Source: Asaia bogorensis
GTDB taxonomy: Bacteria > Pseudomonadota > Alphaproteobacteria > Acetobacterales > Acetobacteraceae
Length of the DNA stretch: 64,000 nucleotides
Reading direction: 5' to 3'
Assembly: GCF_900465345.1 (NCBI RefSeq)
Contig: NZ_UEGO01000028.1
Coordinates: forward strand, 1-64,000
Shown here: positions 58,169-64,000 of the stretch, in pieces
Numbering within the stretch: the stretch's first letter is position 1
How the letters are laid out: each line of letters opens with the position of its first letter
Program-made: the position numbers and the translations under genes
The notes under the pieces: generated by a model
Databases searched by the model: none
What the model saw: only the letters and a program-made list of their open reading frames with translations
What the model was told of the DNA's origin: nothing

Positions 58169-58972
58169 TCAGTTCCCGCTGCTGCCGAACATCGACACCG
58201 TACCGGGCACGTAGACGTCATGCCGGGAGAAATGCTGATACTGCGCCTCGCTTTCGGCTTCCGTCGCGGCGTCGCGTGCCTGTTGCAGGGCGGTGGCGCG
58301 GCCGTTGGCGGCGAGTTCCGCCTGGATGTCGGACAACTGGCGGGATTGCAGGGCCAGAAGCTGGTTTCCGGCCTGGGCGGCCTGCAACGCGCCCGTAGAG
58401 GTCTGGCTGGAGGAGACAAGCTGGCTCATGGCGCTGCTGTCGCTGGGGATATTGCCCACCACCTGAGCCTGAAGTTTCAGGGCATCCTCAAACCCACCGA
58501 CGGAATTCTGCCAGCGGGTCTGCGCCTGAGAAAACAGGCCGCTGTCGGACATACCCGACGAGACAGATGTGTACGCCTGCTGGTATTGCTGTTCGACGGA
58601 CTGGACACTGTAGGCAATATTCTGCGCCTGCGCGAGCAGAGCCGTCGTCTGGGAAATCGTTGATTGCAGCGTCGACAATGTCGAGAGTGGCAGGCTTGCG
58701 AGGTTCCGCCCCTGATTGACCAGCATCTGGGCCTGGTTGGCGAGAGAGGTGATCTGGTTGTCGATCTGCTGGAGGGTACGAGCTGCGATCAGCACGTTCT
58801 CGACATGGTTCGCCCCGTCATACACGGCCCATTGCGCGTGCGCCGGACGCAAGGGAGAGAACGTCCCGCCGACCGTCAGCAGTGCAGAAGTGAGAAGGAC
58901 ACCTCGGCGGAACTGTTTTTCGCTCACGCGACCGAAAAATTCAGCCCAGAGCCGGAAAGATTTTTCCGTCAT
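58169..58972 (-). CDS. trbJ: TrbJ, VirB5-like minor pilin protein
   Basis: A 267-aa secreted protein with a signal peptide (cleavage near AHA-QW), then long helical coiled-coil stretches (QNIAYSVQSVEQQYQQA, SRQLSDIQAELAANG). Family members sit at the tip of the conjugative pilus or aid its assembly. trbE overlaps its start. No separate trbK entry-exclusion gene is visible between trbJ and trbL. Confidence 0.93.
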   Translation of the reverse strand: MTEKSFRLWAEFFGRVSEKQFRRGVLLTSALLTVGGTFSPLRPAHAQWAVYDGANHVENVLIAARTLQQIDNQITSLANQAQMLVNQGRNLASLPLSTLSTLQSTISQTTALLAQAQNIAYSVQSVEQQYQQAYTSVSSGMSDSGLFSQAQTRWQNSVGGFEDALKLQAQVVGNIPSDSSAMSQLVSSSQTSTGALQAAQAGNQLLALQSRQLSDIQAELAANGRATALQQARDAATEAESEAQYQHFSRHDVYVPGTVSMFGSSGN

Positions 58973-61413
58973 GGCACGCCCTCCGATCGGAGGTCTTCAC
59001 GCAAAAGATCCGCCGCCCATGACACGCCACGCGCCTCAAACCACGCGGGGAGAAAACCGTCGCGGCCGTGTTCCGCCAGCACCGCATCGATCAGTCGGTG
59101 ATCGTCCTTGCCGGACGCAGCGCACAGGGCCAGAGCGACGGGACCGAGGCCGAGTTCAAACAGCCGGTTGCCACGCTGGGTCTGGCAGTAATACTCCCGC
59201 TTCGAGGCCGCGCGGGCGATGATGGCAATCTGACGGTCGTTCAGGCCGAAATCGCGATAAATTGCCATGATCTGCGGCTCGATGGACCGCTCGTTGGGCA
59301 GGAAGATCCGTGTCGGACAGCTTTCCACCACTGCCGGGGCTATGGGAGAATTGGCAATGTCGGAAAGCGACTGCGTGGCGAAGATGACGCTGGCATTCTT
59401 TTTGCGCAGGGTTTTCAGCCACTCCCGCAACTGGCCGGAGAAATTCCCGTCGTCCAGAACGAGCCATCCCTCGTCGATGACCAGTAGGGTCGGACGACCG
59501 TCCAGCCGCCCCTCAATGCGGTGGAACAGGTAGGACAACACGGAAGACGCCGCCCCGGAACCGATCAGACCCTCCGTTTCGAAGACGACGACATCGGCAT
59601 CACCCAGCCGTTCGGCGTCCGCATCCAGCAGGCGACCATATGGACCACCCAGGCAGTATGAGGCCAGCGCCTGCTTGAGGGCGTTGGACTGAAGTAATGC
59701 CACCAGCCCGGATAGGGTTCGCTCCTGCATGGGTGAAGACGCCAGGGAGTTCAGGGCTGACCAGAGATACGCCTTGACGTCGGGCGTCAGCGTTACCCCC
59801 TCGCCGGCAAGGATCTGCCCCAGCCATTCGCTGGCCCATTTGCGCTCGTCTGGATCATCGATCCGCGCAAGCGGCTGGAGTGAGACGGCAGGAAACTGAG
59901 AATTATCATCCGTCAGACCACCACCGAGATCATGCCAGTCTCCGCCCATGCCGAGCGTGGCGGCACGCATCGAGCCACCGAAATCAAAGGCGAAGATCTG
60001 CGCACCCACATAGCGACGGAACTGCAACGCCATCAAAGCCAACAGCACCGACTTACCCGCCCCTGTCGGTCCCGCGATCAAGGTGTGACCGACATCACTG
60101 GCATGAAGCGAGAACCGGAACGGCGTGGCCCCAGCGGTCTTGCCGTAGAACAGCGGCGCCGCCTTGAAATGCACGTCCTGGTCCGGTCCCGCCCACACGG
60201 CGGAGAGCGGGATCATATGCGCCAGGTTCAACGTCGAGACCGGGGGCTGGCGCACATTGGCGTAGACATGTCCGGGAAGAGATCCCAGCCACGCCTCTAC
60301 AGCATTCAGACTTTCCGTCATGCAGGTAAAGTCGCTGCCCTGAATGATCTTTTCCACGAGACGGAGTTTTTCAGCAGCAATACCGGCACTGCCATCCCAC
60401 ACCGTGACGGTGGCGGTGATGTAAGCCTGCCCCACATCATCGGCACCCAACGACTGAAGCGCCAGATCGGCATCGGCCGCCTTGTTGGCGGCATCATTGT
60501 CCACCAGAACGGATGCTTCGTTGGTCATGACTTCGCGGACAATGGCCGCAATGCTCTTGCGCTTTGCAAACCACTGGCGACGGATCTTGGTCAGCACCTT
60601 GGTAGCGTCGGTCTTGTCGAGCAGGGTCGCACGGGTGGACCAGCGATAGGGCATCGCCAACCGGTTCAGGTCGTCCAGAATTCCAGGAAAGGTCCGTGAT
60701 GGGAAACCCGTGATGGTCAGAGTTTTCAGATACGCATCGCCGAGTTTTGGCTCCAGTCCACCAGAGAGCGGCTGATCTACCAGCAGCGCGTCGAGATGCA
60801 TCGGGATTTCCGGCACCCGGACCCGCTGGTTCCGCGTCGAAATGGTGCTGTGCAGGTAAGTGAGCGTCTCGCCGTCATTGAGCCACGCCGCTTCGGGCAT
60901 GAACCCATCGAGCAACGCCAGAAGACGGTCGCTGCGGTCAATGAAAGAATTCAGTATGCCGTGTGGATCGGGGCCGTCGCGTTCCCGCCCCTCATAGAGA
61001 AAGCGCGCTGCCCGATCGGAAGATTCCGCAGGTGGCAGCCAGACCACGGTCAGGAAATACCGGCTTTCGAAATGCGCGCCCTCATCTTCGAATTGCTCCC
61101 GTCGTTCGAGATCGACCATCTGACTGGCCGCATCGGGAAAATCGCTGTCGGGATAGAGGGTCGCCGGCACACGCTGAGCTTCCACGAACACAGCCCAACC
61201 TGAACCAAGACGCCGCAGGGCATTATTTAATCGCCCCGTCACACCCACCAGTTCGGCAGGTGTGGCGCTATCCAGATCCGGACCACGTATCTTTGCCGTG
61301 CGTTGGAATGAACCGTCCTTGTTCAGGACCACACCCTTCTCAACCAGAGCGGCCCAAGGCAGGAAATCCGACAGAAGCGCAGCACGATTACGATATTCGC
61401 CAAGCGACATCAT
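58969..61413 (-). CDS. trbE: TrbE, VirB4-like conjugation ATPase
   Basis: An 814-aa ATPase that energises pilus and channel assembly. Walker A LIAGPTGAGKSVLLALM and Walker B PTLLVIDEGWLVLDD are intact, as is the ATFATQSLSDIANS-type motif region (VIFATQSLSDIA). The large N-terminal CagE-like half (1-400) precedes them. It starts 11 bp after trbD. Confidence 0.96.
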   Translation of the reverse strand: MMSLGEYRNRAALLSDFLPWAALVEKGVVLNKDGSFQRTAKIRGPDLDSATPAELVGVTGRLNNALRRLGSGWAVFVEAQRVPATLYPDSDFPDAASQMVDLERREQFEDEGAHFESRYFLTVVWLPPAESSDRAARFLYEGRERDGPDPHGILNSFIDRSDRLLALLDGFMPEAAWLNDGETLTYLHSTISTRNQRVRVPEIPMHLDALLVDQPLSGGLEPKLGDAYLKTLTITGFPSRTFPGILDDLNRLAMPYRWSTRATLLDKTDATKVLTKIRRQWFAKRKSIAAIVREVMTNEASVLVDNDAANKAADADLALQSLGADDVGQAYITATVTVWDGSAGIAAEKLRLVEKIIQGSDFTCMTESLNAVEAWLGSLPGHVYANVRQPPVSTLNLAHMIPLSAVWAGPDQDVHFKAAPLFYGKTAGATPFRFSLHASDVGHTLIAGPTGAGKSVLLALMALQFRRYVGAQIFAFDFGGSMRAATLGMGGDWHDLGGGLTDDNSQFPAVSLQPLARIDDPDERKWASEWLGQILAGEGVTLTPDVKAYLWSALNSLASSPMQERTLSGLVALLQSNALKQALASYCLGGPYGRLLDADAERLGDADVVVFETEGLIGSGAASSVLSYLFHRIEGRLDGRPTLLVIDEGWLVLDDGNFSGQLREWLKTLRKKNASVIFATQSLSDIANSPIAPAVVESCPTRIFLPNERSIEPQIMAIYRDFGLNDRQIAIIARAASKREYYCQTQRGNRLFELGLGPVALALCAASGKDDHRLIDAVLAEHGRDGFLPAWFEARGVSWAADLLREDLRSEGVP

Positions 61414-61424
61414 GGCCGGTCTCC

Positions 61425-61703
61425 CTATGCCCGCAGCCAGGCGGGGTAGCGGAGGTGCCGCCGCCCCACCTCAATGAACAACGGATCACGTTTCGCACCC
61501 CAGACCGCGAGCGTGTGCCCCACGATCCAGAATGCCGCGCCGATCAGCCACAGCCGCAGGCCCAGCGCGATGGCCGCCGCCAGTGTGCCGTTGGCGATCG
61601 CCACGGCGCGCGGTGCCCCACCCAGCAGGATCGGATCGGTCAGGGAGCGATGCACCGGAACATGAAATCCGGGCACTGCATCATCGTCATATCCGGCAGC
61701 CAT
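61425..61703 (-). CDS. trbD: TrbD, VirB3-like membrane protein
   Basis: A 92-aa protein with two hydrophobic helices and the family segment VPVHRSLTDPILLGGAPR. The start (MAAGYDDD) at 61703 shares one base with the trbC stop; a longer frame reaching 61925 overlaps trbC and is rejected. Confidence 0.92.
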   Translation of the reverse strand: MAAGYDDDAVPGFHVPVHRSLTDPILLGGAPRAVAIANGTLAAAIALGLRLWLIGAAFWIVGHTLAVWGAKRDPLFIEVGRRHLRYPAWLRA

Positions 61704-62059
61704 CAGATCAGTGCCCCGCCCGAGAAGGAGAAGAAGGACAGGAAGAAAGAGCTGGCGGCAAAAGCGATGCTGAGTCCAAAGACGATCTGGATCAGGCGAC
61801 GAAAGCCGCCCGAGCTTTCCCCAAAGGCGAGGGTCAGGCCGGTCACGGTGATGATGATCACCGAGACGATCTTGGCGACCGGCCCCTGCACGGATTCCAG
61901 GATCTGATTGAGCGGCTCTTCCCATGGCATGCCGGCCCCCGATGCCCAGGCCGATGACCCGAAGCAGAGCGACAGCAGCATCGCTGTGCCGATCACACGA
62001 CTATCGGGCAGGCAGCGAGCAGAACGGGCGACGGAATGGAGCCGTGAACGGGACATCAT
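61703..62059 (-). CDS. trbC: TrbC, VirB2-like pilin precursor
   Basis: A 118-aa precursor. A signal segment (AMLLSLCFGSSAWASGAG) is followed by two hydrophobic helices (IVSVIIITVTGLTLAF and LSIAFAASSFFLSFF). It is processed to the conjugative pilin. It overlaps trbB by 4 bp. Confidence 0.93.
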   Translation of the reverse strand: MMSRSRLHSVARSARCLPDSRVIGTAMLLSLCFGSSAWASGAGMPWEEPLNQILESVQGPVAKIVSVIIITVTGLTLAFGESSGGFRRLIQIVFGLSIAFAASSFFLSFFSFSGGALI

Positions 62060-63099
62060 AATGCCTCTTCCTTCCCGGAGAATGGTGTTTCGGAGGATGA
62101 CAGGCTGGCCGGACGGATGCGGTAAGCGCCTGTGGCGGGATCAAGACCGTCGATTTCGGCCAGTTCCGTCAGGCGACGGGCGGTGCCACGCCCTGACAGT
62201 ACGGCGACCACGTCGATGGTTTCGGCAATCATGGCGCGTGGCACGGTGACGACTGCTTCCTGGATCAACTGTTCTAGCCGATACAGGGCAGCCAGCACCG
62301 ATCCGGCATGCAGAGTGCCAATCCCGCCCGGATGACCGGTTCCCCAGGCCTTGAGCAGATCAAGAGCCTCGGGACCACGGACCTCGCCGATCGGGATACG
62401 GTCAGGGCGCAGGCGGAGTGCTGATCGGACCAGTTCGGACAGTGTGATGACACCATCCTTTGTACGCATGGCGATCAGATTGGGCGCCGTGCATTGCAGT
62501 TCGCGCGTGTCCTCGATCAGGACCACGCGATCCTCTGTTTTTGCGACCTCGGCCAGCAGCGCATTGGTCAGCGTGGTCTTGCCGGTCGATGTACCACCGA
62601 CCACAAGGATATTCCTGCGGGCCGTAACGGCAGTGCGCAGCCACTCCGCCTGCGCTTCTGTCATGATGTTGGCCGCGACATAATCCCCGAGCGTGAAGAC
62701 CGCGACGGCCGGTTTTCGAATGGCGAAACTCGGTGCTGTCACGACTGGTGGCAGTAGTCCTTCGAACCGCTCCCCACCCGGCAGTTCGGCTGACACGCGG
62801 GGGGCACCAGCATGCACCTCGGCTCCTGCATGGTGAGCGACCAGACGCACAATGCGTTCGGCATCGGCGGCGGAGAGAATTTCCCCCGTGTCGGTCATTC
62901 CGCCGGCCAGACGGTCAGTCCACAGCCGACCATCCGGGTTCAGCATGACCTCGATCGTGGCAGGATCGGAGAGATGCGCGGCAATCGCCAGCCCCATCGC
63001 CGTACGCAGCATGGCGGAGCTTCGCACCGTCCCGGGGGACAAAGGCTGATGAACTGTCATGAAAATCCCCGCTTTTTTGAGACCTGAGACACAGATCAC
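62056..63099 (-). CDS. trbB: TrbB, VirB11-like ATPase
   Basis: A 347-aa hexameric secretion ATPase. Motifs in order: [20 protein letters not shown] (Walker A), [10 protein letters not shown] (Asp box), [20 protein letters not shown] (Walker B region) and the [13 protein letters not shown]is box. It powers pilus biogenesis and is the first gene of the core trb cluster, with 231 bp to the upstream CopG gene. Confidence 0.96.
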   Translation of the reverse strand: MICVSGLKKAGIFMTVHQPLSPGTVRSSAMLRTAMGLAIAAHLSDPATIEVMLNPDGRLWTDRLAGGMTDTGEILSAADAERIVRLVAHHAGAEVHAGAPRVSAELPGGERFEGLLPPVVTAPSFAIRKPAVAVFTLGDYVAANIMTEAQAEWLRTAVTARRNILVVGGTSTGKTTLTNALLAEVAKTEDRVVLIEDTRELQCTAPNLIAMRTKDGVITLSELVRSALRLRPDRIPIGEVRGPEALDLLKAWGTGHPGGIGTLHAGSVLAALYRLEQLIQEAVVTVPRAMIAETIDVVAVLSGRGTARRLTELAEIDGLDPATGAYRIRPASLSSSETPFSGKEEAL

Positions 63100-63330
63100 A
63101 GGCGCGGGAAGTATTAAGAAGGGACCATTCCGCCAGTTTTCAACAGTGTTTCATCGAACTGCGTAAAGGGGCGCAACGAGGCGTATAATTATCGGCGGGA
63201 AGCACCATTCAGGCTGGTCCGACGCTATGAAAAGTCGGTTCTGCCGTAATCCGAAGAGACATATATTTCTGTGTCGATTCAACCTCAGGCGTGCCGTCAA
63301 ATTCAGCAGTAATCAGAGACGCAGTTTTCG
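63100..63330 (-). promoter_or_regulatory. intergenic region upstream of trbB
   Basis: No gene. Probable promoter for trbB onward on the minus strand; TATAATTAT at about 63182-63190 is a candidate -10 readable on the plus strand as well. No repeats or clear oriT-like structure were found. Confidence 0.3.
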
Positions 63331-63768
63331 TTACGATGGATCTGTCTCCCCTCCGGTGGGATTTGACGGAAGAACATCCTCATGCAGCCGACGGCCGGTT
63401 GCCAGACGCCTGCCGAGTGCCTCGATGAAGCCTTCATAACGCTCGGCCGCCTGCGCCCGTGCGGCAGCAGCCGAGCTTTCCGGCAACGCGGGCGTCATGA
63501 TCATCCAGAAGCGGATGAACTGGGCCAATGTCTCGACGGTGATCCCGGTATCGCGCTCCAGCCGTGACAGGCGTTTATCGACACGGTCCAGACGTCGGGT
63601 CAGTGCGGCCTGCCCGGTCCCCTCTTCGGGCGAGAAAAAGACAGACAGAACCGTCTCGACCACGAGGGAACCGGACTGACGGCGGCGGATGGCCATCTCG
63701 CTGACGGCTTTGAACAGATCGGGATCAAGATAGACCGTCATCTGCTGCTTCTTGCGGGCGCGCTTCAT
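63331..63768 (-). CDS. CopG/ribbon-helix-helix-type regulator of the conjugative element
   Basis: A 145-aa protein with an N-terminal MTVYLDPDLFKAVSEMAIRRR then SGSLVVETVLSVF, which fits a ribbon-helix-helix DNA-binding domain. Helical parts (LTRRLDRVDKRLSRLER) follow. It overlaps the traG stop by ATGA. Proteins of this kind sit between traG and trbB in many alphaproteobacterial elements and are assumed to regulate or help target transfer. Confidence 0.85.
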   Translation of the reverse strand: MKRARKKQQMTVYLDPDLFKAVSEMAIRRRQSGSLVVETVLSVFFSPEEGTGQAALTRRLDRVDKRLSRLERDTGITVETLAQFIRFWMIMTPALPESSAAAARAQAAERYEGFIEALGRRLATGRRLHEDVLPSNPTGGETDPS

Positions 63769-64000
63769 GGTCCACCGATCTCCATGCCATCATCGCGGTC
63801 AATGGCGGCCAGCCGGACGACTTTCTGCAGATCGAGAAAGTCCCGGTCCCACCGTGTGCCGCGCTGGCCGGCCTCGGGTGGTCTGGTCTGTTCGGGCTGT
63901 TCATCCGTCTCATCACGGGGTGGAATATCACTGGGGTCGGCATCCGGAGTGCGCTTGTGCCCCGCCCCCAGAGGTGTTTCCTCTTCCTTCGTTGGCTGTG
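63765..64000 (-). CDS. traG: TraG/VirD4-like coupling protein, C-terminal end only
   Basis: The reading frame enters from the right window edge and ends at 63765 after about 78 residues. These include TRWDRDFLDLQKVVRLAAID and an acidic linker (PSDIPPRDETDEQ). The ATPase part lies outside the window, so the family is assigned from position (first before copG-trbB) and the DRDFLDL-type tail. It would couple the relaxosome to the Trb channel. Confidence 0.7.
   Translation of the reverse strand, partial: QPTKEEETPLGAGHKRTPDADPSDIPPRDETDEQPEQTRPPEAGQRGTRWDRDFLDLQKVVRLAAIDRDDGMEIGGP

Larger units (their letters stand above)
41443..64000. mobile_element. integrative and conjugative element inserted in tRNA-fMet (left part; continues past the right edge)
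   Basis: The left boundary is the duplicated 3' half of an initiator tRNA-fMet gene at 41443-41487. It is followed by a tyrosine integrase, accessory cargo to about 52.6 kb and a full Trb mating-pair operon ending with traG at the window edge. With the tRNA on the minus strand, the intact tRNA-fMet should lie at the right end outside the window. No replication genes or relaxase are inside the visible part; a relaxase would be expected to the right. Confidence 0.85.

Overview
The window looks like chromosome of an alphaproteobacterium of the acetic acid bacteria type (Acetobacteraceae). This is inferred from its GC-rich genes, a PurS-PurQ-small PurL purine operon, a HemB with aspartates instead of cysteines at the metal site, dense 4-bp ATGA gene overlaps and a Trb conjugation operon of alphaproteobacterial order. 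No 16S or other marker gene is present, so the genus is not determined.

Positions 1-41440 are mostly core chromosome. The left end holds a small orphan gene, tRNA-Gln(TTG) flanked by two diverged copies of a 48-bp repeat, and tRNA-Val(CAC). Then come an ELM1-family gene with a large unknown partner, a DEAD-box-type RNA helicase, two translationally coupled deacylases (ArgE-like plus AstE/aspartoacylase-like), glyA, and an amino acid permease-hemB-yraN operon. The long leftward operon purC-purS-(Rap1a-like)-purQ-purL-bolA-grxD follows, then a sugar porter, purB, a TerC-type membrane protein, a lytic transglycosylase and a PncC/CinA amidohydrolase.

Positions 23.8-38.1 kb form an uptake region. 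A heme locus has hmuT-hmuU-hmuV plus an IsdG/HmuQ-like heme monooxygenase on the minus strand. A divergent TonB-dependent receptor there is broken by one in-frame TAA. Next come two coupled membrane proteins (DUF817, DUF2809), a TonB receptor paired with a Tat-exported phospholipase C, and a second intact TonB receptor preceded by a clear cobalamin riboswitch. An M48 protease and a CPA2-type cation/proton antiporter end the core region. About 1 kb of gene-poor DNA follows, containing a decayed C-terminal fragment of a lactate dehydrogenase-like gene.

At 41443-41487 the 3' half of an initiator tRNA-fMet gene marks the left end of an integrative and conjugative element that runs past the right edge. 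It carries a tyrosine integrase, an SDR epimerase with a LysR regulator, a small zinc-ribbon-like protein, a Gabija-like pair (OLD-family ATPase/TOPRIM nuclease plus UvrD-type helicase), an uncharacterised PD-(D/E)XK nuclease-like protein and an IS5-type remnant. A second LysR gene and the transfer operon copG-trbB-C-D-E-J-L-F-G-I-DUF2274, with the end of traG at the right edge, complete the element. The most promising block for new biology is the cargo at 45.7-52.2 kb, where the anti-phage-type pair sits beside two genes of unknown function.
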